Shown piece by piece: positions 23,381-31,084 of a DNA stretch of 41,485 nucleotides. Below the pieces are notes generated by a model, which was not told where the DNA came from, did no database searches, and saw only the letters and a program-made list of their open reading frames with translations. The first letter of the stretch is position 1. Each line of letters opens with the position of its first letter. The stretch lies in contig JACQWV010000101.1 of assembly GCA_016209085.1 (NCBI GenBank), positions 1 through 41,485 of the forward strand, given 5' to 3'. A program made the position numbers and the translations under genes. The DNA comes from Elusimicrobiota bacterium. Lineage in GTDB: Bacteria > Elusimicrobiota > Elusimicrobia > Elusimicrobiales > UBA9959.

Positions 23381-23707
23381 ATGCCAAATGAAATTGAACT
23401 TACGGATTCAAATTTTGAACAGGAAATCATGAAAACGGATTTGCCGGTCCTGGTTGACTTCTGGGCTCCCTGGTGCGGCCCCTGCAGGATGATGGGACCA
23501 GTGATTGAAGAGATGGCCGCCGCTTATGCCGGAAAAGTCAAGGTCTGCAAGCTGAACACTGACGACAATCCGGATACCGCTTCCAGATTTGAAATTACGG
23601 CAATACCCACTATCATAATATTCAAAAAAGGAAAACCCGTGAATCAATTGGTCGGACTCCATCCCAAGGAGGAGATAAAAAAGCACATTGAAGAAGCGCT
23701 TTCCTAA
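23381..23707 (+). CDS. trxA: Thioredoxin
   Basis: This 108-residue cytoplasmic disulfide reductase has the active site WCGPC (C32, C35), DFWAPW context and cis-proline in AIPTII. There is no signal peptide. AGAGG lies upstream of the ATG. It directly follows the RiPP exporter, 51 nt downstream. It may simply be the housekeeping thioredoxin next to polA; its base composition looks like the housekeeping neighbours rather than the cassette. Keeping the peptide cysteines reduced before modification is a possible but unproven role. Confidence 0.95.
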   Translation: MPNEIELTDSNFEQEIMKTDLPVLVDFWAPWCGPCRMMGPVIEEMAAAYAGKVKVCKLNTDDNPDTASRFEITAIPTIIIFKKGKPVNQLVGLHPKEEIKKHIEEALS

Positions 23708-23803
23708 GCTTCAGGATACAGGCAGCAGGCGACAGGAAAAAACTGCAACCCTTTCACAACCTCCCAAATTTCATCTATAAATCTGGGGTAGTTTCCTAAA
23801 ATA

Positions 23804-26443
23804 ATGGAAAGAACAATATACATTATTGACGCGCACGGCATTCTTCACAAAAGTTATCATGCTCTTGCCGACTCCAATCTTGTCACCTCAAAGGGAGAAG
23901 AAGTAGGAGCCCTTTACGGGTTTACCAGGATTATCCTGAAAATTCTGAGGGAAAAACGGCCTGAATACGCGGCTGTGTGTTTTGACTCCAAGGGCAGAAC
24001 TTTCAGGGAGGAAATTTATCCGGAGTACAAGGCTAACAGAAAAGAAACGGAAAAGCCGCTCATAACCCAGCTCGGCGTGGCGAGGGAACTGGTCACGGCC
24101 GTGGGCCTCAAAGCCGTTTTTCTTGAAGGATATGAAGCGGACGACATAATCGCGGCGATTGCCGCAAGGACTTCCAATGCCGGCATTGAAACCGTGATAG
24201 TCAGTTCGGATAAGGACATCTGCCAGCTGGTAGGAGACAGGGTAAAATTATGGGACGGCAGTTCAGCTGATTTTATCGATCATGACGCGGTGGTGCAAAA
24301 ATACGGAATAGGGCCTGAACTGATGGTAGATTATTTTTCCCTGGTAGGCGATTCTTCGGACAACGTGCCGGGGATTGAAGGAATAGGTCCGAAAAGCGCC
24401 CTGAAGCTTCTTAAAGAATACGGAAATCTTGACAATATTTTAAAGGCTGCGGCCGGGGCCGGCAGTTCGCATAGCTCGCTGCACATGGGGCAGCAGAGCG
24501 GCTGTTCCGGCGCTTTGTCCGGAAACGACAAACTGATGGAAAAAATAAGGAAAAACCCGGAGATAGCGCTGCTTTCCAGGCAACTTATCTATCTTAAAAC
24601 GGATGCTCCGGTTGAATTTGAAATTCAGGAGCTTAAGGTAAATCCCCCGGATAAAAATCTGATTATTGAGGCGGCAAAGAGGCTTGAGTTCAGGGAATTG
24701 ATAAACATGGCGTCAGAATCCGTTTCCGCAGGCGTTCAGGAGACCGAGACCGTCCCGCTGGGTTTAATTCTGGAACGCGCCGGAAAAAACATTTCCATGA
24801 GTTTGGCCTTCATAGACGGTTTTTTATGCGCGGCTGACCCGGATAACGAGGCAGTTCAGGAAGCAAACGGACTGAGCGAGTCGGACAAGAAAAAAATTTC
24901 GGCGATTATTTCAAACCCCGATATTTCAAAAACATGCTGGAATCTGAAAAACATCCTGCATCTGGCAGGTTTCGCCGGAACCGGCGTCATGGCGGCGTTT
25001 GACGCGGAAATCGCTTATTATCTCATTAACCCGGAACTCAGGAAATACGAGCTTTCAAAAATCATGCTTGAAAAGTCGGGATTCATTCCCTACAGCGTTG
25101 AGCCTGCGGCGAATGCCGTTTCACAGGTCAGACAATTAAGCCGTCTTGCGGAGGATTTAAAAAAAGAAATTTCGGAAAAAGGACTTGGAGAATTGTTTGA
25201 ATCAATTGAAATGCCGCTTGTTGAAGTCATATATGAGATGGAGAAAAACGGGATCAAAATAGACAAGGAGCGGCTTAAGAAGCTTTCTTTTAAATTTGAA
25301 GACATGATAAACCGGCTTGAGTCGGAAATAGAAGACATGGCCGGGGTAAGGATAAATCTTAATTCTCCGAAACAAATGGCTCATCTGCTTTATGAGAAAT
25401 TGAAGATACCCGTAGACGAGGAGACAAAAAGAACTTTTGCCAGGACAAAAAGCGGCGTTTCAACCGGAGAAAGCGTGCTGCGGTCTCTTGAAGCCTGTCA
25501 TCCGGTGATTTCAAAAATCCTGCAATACAGGGAAATAACAAAGCTGAAATCTTCTTTTGTGGACAATCTGCTTGAAATGGCCGGGCCGGATTCAAGACTG
25601 CGCTCCAATTTTGAACAGACAGGCACGGCTACCGGAAGATTTTCAAGCTCAAAGCCCAATCTGCAGAACATTCCGGTCCGCACCGAATACGGCAGAGACA
25701 TCAGGAGCTGTTTTACGGCTGAAGACGGCTGGCTGCTCTTATCCTCTGATTATTCCCAGATAGATTTAAGGGTCCTCGCTCATGCAAGCTCCGATGAAAA
25801 GCTGATTGACTCGTTCATGAAGGGGGAAGACATACATTTAAAAACAGCGGCGGAAGTGTTCGGAACCGGCGGGACGCAGGTCGCGCCGGAGATGAGGCGG
25901 CTTGCCAAAGCCATTAATTTCGGCATAGTATACGGACAGACTCCGCAGGGGCTGGCGGAAGAATTAGGGATTTCAAGGACAGAGGCGAAAAAATACATAG
26001 ACCATTATTTCAGCGTTTATTCCGGAGTAAAAAACTGGATTGAGGAAAATCTTGAATTTGCGAGGAAAAACGGGTATGTCGCCACCATCGCCGGCAGAAG
26101 AAGATGCCTGCGCGATATTAATTCCCCGAATATGAGGCTCAGGTCTTTTGCGGAAAGAATCGCGGTAAATGCGCCGATACAGGGAGGCTCGGCAGACATT
26201 ATAAAAAAAGCGATGGTCAACATTTATAAGAGCATGAAAGCGATGAGAGACAGATGCAGAATGGCGCTTCAGGTGCACGACGAACTTGTTTTTGAAATAA
26301 GAGGAGACGCTTTGAAAGAAGCGGCGGATGTCGTTAAAAATGAAATGGAAAGCGCCTTCAAGTTGAAAATCCCGCTCCGGGTGGATATTAAATCCGGCAG
26401 GAACTGGAACGAGATGACAGCAGTACACACCAGTAATCAGTAG
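23804..26443 (+). CDS. polA: DNA polymerase I (5' nuclease and polymerase; 3'-5' exonuclease degenerate)
   Basis: The enzyme fills gaps and removes RNA primers. Residues 1-300 are the 5'-3' nuclease (DSKGRTFREEIYPEYKANR, EGYEADDIIAAI, SSDKDICQLV, GDSSDNVPGIEGIGPK). The middle part corresponds to the proofreading domain but lacks the catalytic DxE motif, so proofreading is probably lost. The polymerase domain is complete: motif A DYSQIDLRVLAH, motif B RRLAKAINFGIVYG, motif C VHDELVFE. Residues 220-234 (GSSHSSLHMGQQSGC) derive from an inserted 45-bp element next to the helix-hairpin-helix. The last residues (TAVHTSNQ) and the stop come from the CAGTAAC repeat. Confidence 0.96.
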   Translation: MERTIYIIDAHGILHKSYHALADSNLVTSKGEEVGALYGFTRIILKILREKRPEYAAVCFDSKGRTFREEIYPEYKANRKETEKPLITQLGVARELVTAVGLKAVFLEGYEADDIIAAIAARTSNAGIETVIVSSDKDICQLVGDRVKLWDGSSADFIDHDAVVQKYGIGPELMVDYFSLVGDSSDNVPGIEGIGPKSALKLLKEYGNLDNILKAAAGAGSSHSSLHMGQQSGCSGALSGNDKLMEKIRKNPEIALLSRQLIYLKTDAPVEFEIQELKVNPPDKNLIIEAAKRLEFRELINMASESVSAGVQETETVPLGLILERAGKNISMSLAFIDGFLCAADPDNEAVQEANGLSESDKKKISAIISNPDISKTCWNLKNILHLAGFAGTGVMAAFDAEIAYYLINPELRKYELSKIMLEKSGFIPYSVEPAANAVSQVRQLSRLAEDLKKEISEKGLGELFESIEMPLVEVIYEMEKNGIKIDKERLKKLSFKFEDMINRLESEIEDMAGVRINLNSPKQMAHLLYEKLKIPVDEETKRTFARTKSGVSTGESVLRSLEACHPVISKILQYREITKLKSSFVDNLLEMAGPDSRLRSNFEQTGTATGRFSSSKPNLQNIPVRTEYGRDIRSCFTAEDGWLLLSSDYSQIDLRVLAHASSDEKLIDSFMKGEDIHLKTAAEVFGTGGTQVAPEMRRLAKAINFGIVYGQTPQGLAEELGISRTEAKKYIDHYFSVYSGVKNWIEENLEFARKNGYVATIAGRRRCLRDINSPNMRLRSFAERIAVNAPIQGGSADIIKKAMVNIYKSMKAMRDRCRMALQVHDELVFEIRGDALKEAADVVKNEMESAFKLKIPLRVDIKSGRNWNEMTAVHTSNQ
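24462..24506 (-). repeat. 45-bp in-frame element, polA copy (diverged, opposite orientation)
   Basis: This copy aligns without gaps to the complement of the queG and ROK copies; the last 15 bases (CAGAGCGGCTGTT region) match the prfA copy well while the middle is diverged. It is read in the same antisense frame as the prfA copy (both give HS, then QSGCS). Confidence 0.75.
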
Positions 26444-26478
26444 CAAAGCAAGAAGCAAAGATATCCAGTAACCAGTAA
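26420..26478. repeat. CAGTAAC heptamer repeat at the polA 3' end
   Basis: CAGTA-type units, a 21-bp spacer (AAAGCAAGAAGC...) and CAGTAAC, CAGTAAA. The spacer matches the one after smc at 17 of 21 positions. The polA stop TAG (26441-26443) lies within a unit. Confidence 0.8.
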
Positions 26479-26499
26479 ACGGCAGCTGAATGCTGCATA

Positions 26500-27276
26500 A
26501 TGCTTATGAAATTGATTCTGAGTTATTTTTTTGACCTGCCGCCAGTTACGCGCCGGCTGATCATCCTGATGTTTGCCGGTTATGCGCTTAAACTGGCGCT
26601 GGGCAATACCATCAACTACGTTTTGGGCTTGGTGCCTTATGAATTCGCGCACGATTACCGGCTGTGGCAGGCGGTCACCTACATGTTCGTTCACGGCGGA
26701 TTCTGGCACTTTCTTATCAATGTTTTCATGCTCTGGATGTTCGGGAGATTTATTGAACCCGTCCTCGGCAAAAAGACGTTTCTGCTATATTTTCTTTTGA
26801 CGGGAATCGGGGCAGGTCTGATTACGACTGTTTTTTCCCTGAATTCCGCAAGACCGGTTGTCGGCGCTTCCGGCGCCATATACGGCCTGCTGATAGCTTT
26901 TGCAATGCTCTACCCGGACCAGAAAGTTTATCTTTACTTTCTTTTTCCGGTCACTTCAAGGCAGATGGTTTTGATTGCCGCCGCGCTTGAACTGGCTGCG
27001 AGCTTTTCCGGTTCAAATTCCGGGGTTGCGAACACGGCGCATCTGGGCGGCATGGCTGTGGGATACGCATACTTTAAATTACCCCGTGAAATCCGCCGCT
27101 ATTGGCGGCGGTGTCCCGACGCTGCGTCGGTACAATTTCACAGGGGTAAACTTGAAGCAGAGGTGGACCGTATCCTGGAAAAAATTTCCAGGGAAGGAGA
27201 ATCGTCCATCAGCGGCAGGGAGAGGGCTTTTCTTGAAAAATATTCAAGAAAACAAATAAAGAAACAAGAAAGGTGA
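26500..27276 (+). CDS. Rhomboid family intramembrane serine protease
   Basis: This 258-residue protein has six membrane segments followed by a cytoplasmic tail. The catalytic serine is S124 in GASGAIYG and the catalytic histidine is H181 in TAHLGGMAVGYAY. HGGFWHFLINVFMLWMFG in the second span is the family's HxxxN-containing helix. The substrate is unknown. After the sixth span, residues 194-216 (KLPREIRRYWRRCPDAASVQ...) are encoded by a palindromic element (27080-27148) related to the repeats flanking the GIY-YIG gene. The stop codon lies in an 8-bp GGTGATAA repeat. ATG 26506 is an alternative start. Confidence 0.92.
   Translation: MLMKLILSYFFDLPPVTRRLIILMFAGYALKLALGNTINYVLGLVPYEFAHDYRLWQAVTYMFVHGGFWHFLINVFMLWMFGRFIEPVLGKKTFLLYFLLTGIGAGLITTVFSLNSARPVVGASGAIYGLLIAFAMLYPDQKVYLYFLFPVTSRQMVLIAAALELAASFSGSNSGVANTAHLGGMAVGYAYFKLPREIRRYWRRCPDAASVQFHRGKLEAEVDRILEKISREGESSISGRERAFLEKYSRKQIKKQER
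27080..27148. repeat. In-frame ACCCCGTGAAAT palindromic element in the rhomboid gene
   Basis: TACCCCGTGAAAT (27080-27092) pairs with ATTTCACAGGGGTA (27135-27148), with one bulged base. Inside are two more hairpins: CCGCC/GGCGG around GCTATTGGC (27093-27111), and CCGACGC-T-GCGTCGG (27116-27130). The frame stays open across all 69 bp. Confidence 0.8.
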
Positions 27277-27295
27277 TAAGGTGATAGGGTGATAA
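27272..27295. repeat. GGTGATAA 8-bp repeat x3 at the rhomboid stop
   Basis: Units GGTGATAA, GGTGATAG and GGTGATAA. The array contains stop codons in all three frames, including the rhomboid stop TGA (27274-27276). Confidence 0.8.
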
Positions 27296-27313
27296 GGGGA
27301 GAAGAAAAAAAAG

Positions 27314-28003
27314 ATGATTAAGGAAGGAAAAAGGAAATTGGGTATCGCCAATGAGAAAAGGGAAATGCGGAAGAAATGCCGTTTGTTGAAACAATTCAAG
27401 AACGCCTCTAAAGGCAGGATAGTCGTTGCTTTGACCGGACAGGTGGCGTCGGGGAAGACGACCGCCATGGAACATTTCAGGAAGCTGGGAGCCGGAGTGA
27501 TTTCCAGCGATAATATGGCAAGAGAGGCATTGAACTCAAAAAAATGTTATAATAAAATAGTTGGCAGATTTGGGAAGAAAATCCTTCTCAAAAATAATTC
27601 CATAGACAGGTATAAGTTATCTCAAATCATATTCCGCAGACCCGCTGAGAGGAAGCGGCTTGAAAACCTCCTTCATCCGGAAATACTGCAGAAAATACTT
27701 TCTATAATAAAAAAATCCGACAAAAAAATACTGATTGTGGACATACCCCTTTTATTTGAAACCGGTCTTGCAGGTTGTTTTGACGTAACCTTATGCGTGG
27801 ATGCGGATTTAAAGCGCAGACTTTCCAGGGCTTCTGAAAGAGGGTGGTCCGTGAGAAACTTCATGTCAAGGGTAAAATCCCAGTTCTCATCGGCTGAAAA
27901 GGCAAGGCTGGCGGATATCGTAATAGGCAATAATTCATGCGCTGCAAATCTTTGCAGACAGGTGGAAAGCATATACTCGGCTTTAAAGGTAATGATAAAA
28001 TAA
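27314..28003 (+). CDS. coaE: Dephospho-CoA kinase
   Basis: CoaE phosphorylates dephospho-CoA in the last step of coenzyme A synthesis. The P-loop is GQVASGKT, followed by DxM (SSDNMAREAL), LENLLHPEI, VDIPLLFETG and VDADLKRRLSRASERG, all typical. The family normally starts just before the P-loop strand; here there are about 35 extra residues that are very rich in Lys and Arg. They may be a real extension or result from an upstream start: ATG 27365 (MRKKCRLLK) is possible. It sits between rhomboid and rho, 11 nt before rho. Confidence 0.92.
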   Translation: MIKEGKRKLGIANEKREMRKKCRLLKQFKNASKGRIVVALTGQVASGKTTAMEHFRKLGAGVISSDNMAREALNSKKCYNKIVGRFGKKILLKNNSIDRYKLSQIIFRRPAERKRLENLLHPEILQKILSIIKKSDKKILIVDIPLLFETGLAGCFDVTLCVDADLKRRLSRASERGWSVRNFMSRVKSQFSSAEKARLADIVIGNNSCAANLCRQVESIYSALKVMIK

Positions 28004-28014
28004 TGAGGTGAAAA

Positions 28015-29343
28015 ATGGAAACAAACAACTCAAATGGAGCAAGCGGCAATAACGGCGGAACGGCTGCGCGTCACCACGGTTTGCCGCTGAACGTGGCTGT
28101 TCTTGCAAAACTTACCGTGGCTGAACTGCTTAAAATAGCGGAACAGCACAAGATTGACGGGGTGTCCGGACTGCGCAAACAGGAAATAATAGGCAAGATT
28201 ATTGAAGTGCAGGCCAAACAGACCGGCATAGTCACCGGAGCCGGGGTGCTTGAAATACTGCCTGACGGTTTTGGTTTTCTGCGTTCTCAGGAATACAATT
28301 ATCTTTCAAGTCATGAAGACATCTACGTGTCGCCGTCCCAGATAAAAAAACTGGGACTGCGCAAAGGAGACACTGTAGCGGGGCTGATAAGGCCGCCGAA
28401 GGAAGGCGAAAGATTTTTTGCTCTTCTCCAGGTTAAATCGGTAAACGGCATTGAAATAGAAGACGTGCTCAGGAGGCCGTTTTTCGACAACCTGACTCCG
28501 CTTCATCCGAACAAGAGATACATGCTTGAAATATCAAAAAACGAACTGACCACGAGAGTCATTGATCTGGTGTGCCCCATGGGCAAAGGCCAGAGGGCGT
28601 TGATAGTGGCTGCGCCCAAGACCGGCAAAACCATAATTCTCCAGAAACTGGCTAATTCCATAACGGAAAACCATCCGGACGCGGATCTTATAGTTCTGCT
28701 GATAGACGAAAGGCCCGAAGAAGTCACGGATATGGAAAGGTCGGTAAAGGGCGAGGTTATAGCCTCTACCTTTGACGAGCCGGCTGACAGGCACGTGCAG
28801 GTGGCTGAAATAGTTCTTGAAAAAGCCAAAAGACTCGTGGAGCATAAGAAGGACGTGGTTGTCCTTCTGGATTCCATCACCCGCCTTGCCAGAGCGTATA
28901 ACACCATAACTCCTTCAAGCGGAAGAGTGCTTTCCGGCGGTCTTGAATCCACTTCCCTGCAGAGACCCAAGAGATTTTTCGGAGCAGCGAGGAACATGGA
29001 AGAAGGAGGCTCTCTCACCATAATAGCGACTGCTCTTGTGGAAACAGGCAGCAGAATGGACGACGTCATATTTGAAGAATTCAAAGGCACGGGCAATTCC
29101 GAGATTTATCTTGACAGAAAGCTCTCCGACAGGCGGATATTCCCGTCAATAGACATCAACAGAACCTCCACCAGGAAAGAAGAGCTTCTGCTGAGCGAGG
29201 ATGAACTCAACAAAATCTGGATATTGAGAAAAGTTCTTGCTCCTCTTTCATCAGTGGACGCCATGGAACTGCTGATTACAAAGCTTGCGGCTACCAAATC
29301 CAACAAAGATTTCCTGAAATCAATGGAGATTGCAAGTGGGTAA
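28015..29343 (+). CDS. rho: Transcription termination factor Rho
   Basis: Rho is a hexameric RNA helicase that ends transcription. The 442 residues contain the N-terminal SAP-like Rho_N domain (about 35-75, [17 protein letters not shown]), a cold-shock-type RNA-binding domain ([13 protein letters not shown]...[18 protein letters not shown]), Walker A APKTGKT, Walker B region [16 protein letters not shown], the Q-loop ([12 protein letters not shown]) and the R-loop ([21 protein letters not shown]). The first 30 residues are Asn/Gly-rich. GAGGTGAAAA gives a strong ribosome site. It overlaps the next gene by 8 nt. Confidence 0.97.
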   Translation: METNNSNGASGNNGGTAARHHGLPLNVAVLAKLTVAELLKIAEQHKIDGVSGLRKQEIIGKIIEVQAKQTGIVTGAGVLEILPDGFGFLRSQEYNYLSSHEDIYVSPSQIKKLGLRKGDTVAGLIRPPKEGERFFALLQVKSVNGIEIEDVLRRPFFDNLTPLHPNKRYMLEISKNELTTRVIDLVCPMGKGQRALIVAAPKTGKTIILQKLANSITENHPDADLIVLLIDERPEEVTDMERSVKGEVIASTFDEPADRHVQVAEIVLEKAKRLVEHKKDVVVLLDSITRLARAYNTITPSSGRVLSGGLESTSLQRPKRFFGAARNMEEGGSLTIIATALVETGSRMDDVIFEEFKGTGNSEIYLDRKLSDRRIFPSIDINRTSTRKEELLLSEDELNKIWILRKVLAPLSSVDAMELLITKLAATKSNKDFLKSMEIASG

Positions 29344-30262
29344 GGGACTGCTCTGGTGTTTGCCCCTCGCAATTATTGCAATTTTTGTCGTTTTCCTGTC
29401 TGCGCAGATTCAGAAAACAGCGGCTCCGCCTTTAGACTACGCAAGGTTTTCAGTTTTAACTCCGGCGGGTCCCGAACAGCCTGTCCCGGAGATATTCAGA
29501 AAACTGAAAAAAATCATTCACACGAGACATAAAATAGGCATTGCGGACAATACGCAGAATATAGCCGCCAGGTACGGCACTGACGTAAGGTCCCTTCAGG
29601 GGACTAATTTTAACGAATTTATCTTCATGAAGCGGGGAGGCTGGATAAGAGTTCACAATGGAAAGGGCGTGCTTTATGAAACCGCGTCGGATAAGGAAAC
29701 TCTTGATTCCATAGCAAGACAATTCAAAAGATCCAGAGACGGCATTGAAAAACTGAAACAGGAAATCGTCAGGGTCAACGGCCTTCCTCCCTCAATGCTG
29801 TTGACCATGGGCAAACTCTATAAAGGGGAAAGAATCCTCCTGCCGGGAATATATCGGGACCTGGACACTTACAGGATTCCGGTTAATTCCTATAGGATAA
29901 GTTCTTATCAGGGATACAGGTATCACCCGATTTTAAAAAAAGTTCTTTACCATAAAGGCTGCGACATACCCATGCCGTACGGAACCAGCGTCTATCCGTC
30001 AAGGTCCGGGAAAGTGATTTTTTCCGGATGGATGAACGGCTACGGATGGGTCGTGGACATACTGCATTCGGACGGCTCCAAAACACGGTACGGGCATCTC
30101 TCAAAGATAATGGTAAATCCCGGCGTAACCGTTCAGAAAGGAAAGAGCGTGATAGGCAAAGTCGGCTCAACAGGCCTTTCTACCGGGCCCCACCTTCATT
30201 TTGAAATAATAGACAAGCAGGGCCGTTCAATAAATCCCAAAAGAAAATTCGGAAAGAAATAA
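29336..30262 (+). CDS. M23 family (LytM) peptidase with LysM-like region
   Basis: This is a probable cell-wall endopeptidase or amidase activator. An N-terminal hydrophobic segment (about residues 4-23) anchors or exports it. The middle part has two LysM-like stretches ([18 protein letters not shown] and [19 protein letters not shown]). The C-terminal LytM domain has [17 protein letters not shown] (HxxxD zinc site), YGHLS and GPHLHFE, so all zinc ligands are present and the enzyme may be active. GTG 29336 is chosen because GGAG lies seven nt upstream; a TTG at 29330 is also in frame. It overlaps rho and should be cotranscribed. Confidence 0.9.
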   Translation: MGKGLLWCLPLAIIAIFVVFLSAQIQKTAAPPLDYARFSVLTPAGPEQPVPEIFRKLKKIIHTRHKIGIADNTQNIAARYGTDVRSLQGTNFNEFIFMKRGGWIRVHNGKGVLYETASDKETLDSIARQFKRSRDGIEKLKQEIVRVNGLPPSMLLTMGKLYKGERILLPGIYRDLDTYRIPVNSYRISSYQGYRYHPILKKVLYHKGCDIPMPYGTSVYPSRSGKVIFSGWMNGYGWVVDILHSDGSKTRYGHLSKIMVNPGVTVQKGKSVIGKVGSTGLSTGPHLHFEIIDKQGRSINPKRKFGKK

Positions 30263-30322
30263 CCCTGTGGAATAATTTTGTCTTAACGGCAAAATTGCCG
30301 TGAAACGGCATTCCACAGGGTT
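30261..30322. terminator. Strong hairpin after the M23 peptidase gene
   Basis: AACCCTGTGGAAT (30261-30273) and its exact complement (30310-30322) enclose ACGGCAA-AA-TTGCCGT (30286-30301). The hairpin overlaps the last bases of the stop region. It lacks a T tract, so it could be a Rho-type or stabilising structure, or another palindromic repeat. Confidence 0.45.
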
Positions 30323-30367
30323 ATTCCACATGGTAAATATGCTAAAATATATGAAAATACGAGGTTT

Positions 30368-30381
30368 ACCCCGTGAAATAA
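30368..30381. repeat. Left inverted repeat flanking the GIY-YIG gene
   Basis: ACCCCGTGAAATAA is the exact complement of 30636-30649. The pair brackets the whole GIY-YIG gene. Confidence 0.85.
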
Positions 30382-30396
30382 TTTTAAATTTTTGTC

Positions 30397-30651
30397 ATGT
30401 TTTACACATACGTTTTGCAAAGTCAGAAAGACAAGAGGTTATACTCAGGTTTTACCAAAAATTTAAAATTAAGATTTGACCAGCATAAAAGAGGGTTTGT
30501 TGAGTCTACCATAAACAGAAGACCGTTAGAATTGATATATTACGAAGCGTGTTTATCGCAGGAAGATGCCGCAAAAAGAGAAAAGTATTTTAAAACGCAT
30601 TATGGAAAAATGTTTTTAAAAAAGCGGCTCAAATCTTATTTCACGGGGTGA
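30397..30651 (+). CDS. Small GIY-YIG nuclease domain protein (UPF0213-like), probably mobile
   Basis: This 84-residue protein is a minimal GIY-YIG fold: YTYVLQS, then [19 protein letters not shown] (conserved Tyr, Gly and catalytic Arg), and a late segment EAAKREK-like ([15 protein letters not shown]). Such proteins are predicted single-strand or repair-type nucleases or homing remnants. The gene is more A+T rich than its neighbours and has no clear Shine-Dalgarno. It is bracketed by perfect 14-bp inverted repeats; the right repeat encodes its last residues (SYFTG) and provides the ribosome site of rpmE. These features indicate insertion as a unit into the rho-rpmE region. Confidence 0.85.
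   Translation: MFYTYVLQSQKDKRLYSGFTKNLKLRFDQHKRGFVESTINRRPLELIYYEACLSQEDAAKREKYFKTHYGKMFLKKRLKSYFTG
30636..30649. repeat. Right inverted repeat flanking the GIY-YIG gene
   Basis: TTATTTCACGGGGT, complement of 30368-30381. Its GGGGT end forms the GGGGTG ribosome-binding site of rpmE. Confidence 0.85.
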
Positions 30652-30653
30652 AT

Positions 30654-30995
30654 ATGAGAACAGACATACATCCAAGATACGGGTTGTGCGAAGTTACCTG
30701 CGCCTGCGGCAACACTTTTGTCACGCGTTCAACTAAACCGGTTATCAAGGTTGAAATATGTTCGGCGTGCCATCCTTTTTATACCGGAAAGCAGAAACTG
30801 ATTGACACTGCCGGACGCGTAGAAAAATTTCATAAGAGATTTGCCGCTACCGGCGGCAAGATGATTGAGAGAAAACCCATGAAGCCGGCAAAAACAGCGG
30901 CTCTGAGGCAGGCAAAGAAGATTCTTTCTTCAACGCCCAAGAAATTGGCCAAAACCCAAAAAGCCGCAAAAAAAGAAGATAAGACAGAGAAGTAG
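30654..30995 (+). CDS. rpmE: Ribosomal protein L31 (zinc-binding type) with a basic C-terminal extension
   Basis: The first 70 residues are L31 of the large ribosomal subunit: MRTDIHPRY start, [11 protein letters not shown] and [24 protein letters not shown]. Four cysteines (CxC and CxxC) can bind zinc. About 43 residues beyond the usual end are rich in Lys, Ala and Thr, as seen in some lineages. ATG 30654 matches the family start and has GGGGTG upstream; the in-frame GTG 30648 is inside the repeat and is not needed. A clear intrinsic terminator follows. Confidence 0.95.
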   Translation: MRTDIHPRYGLCEVTCACGNTFVTRSTKPVIKVEICSACHPFYTGKQKLIDTAGRVEKFHKRFAATGGKMIERKPMKPAKTAALRQAKKILSSTPKKLAKTQKAAKKEDKTEK

Positions 30996-31009
30996 CTTTG
31001 GATTACAAA

Positions 31010-31067
31010 AACTGTTGCCTGATTGTCATTATGCAAACGACAATTTAGGCGGCAGTTTTTTGTTTTA
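31010..31067 (+). terminator. Intrinsic terminator after rpmE
   Basis: AACTGTTGCCT (31010-31020) pairs with AGGCGGCAGTT (31047-31057) with G-U pairs, enclosing ATTGTC/GACAAT (31022-31027, 31039-31044). A T-rich tract follows immediately (TTTTTTGTTTT). It ends the rho-M23-GIY-rpmE run. Confidence 0.75.
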
Positions 31068-31084
31068 CTGCGAAGCTCAGTATT

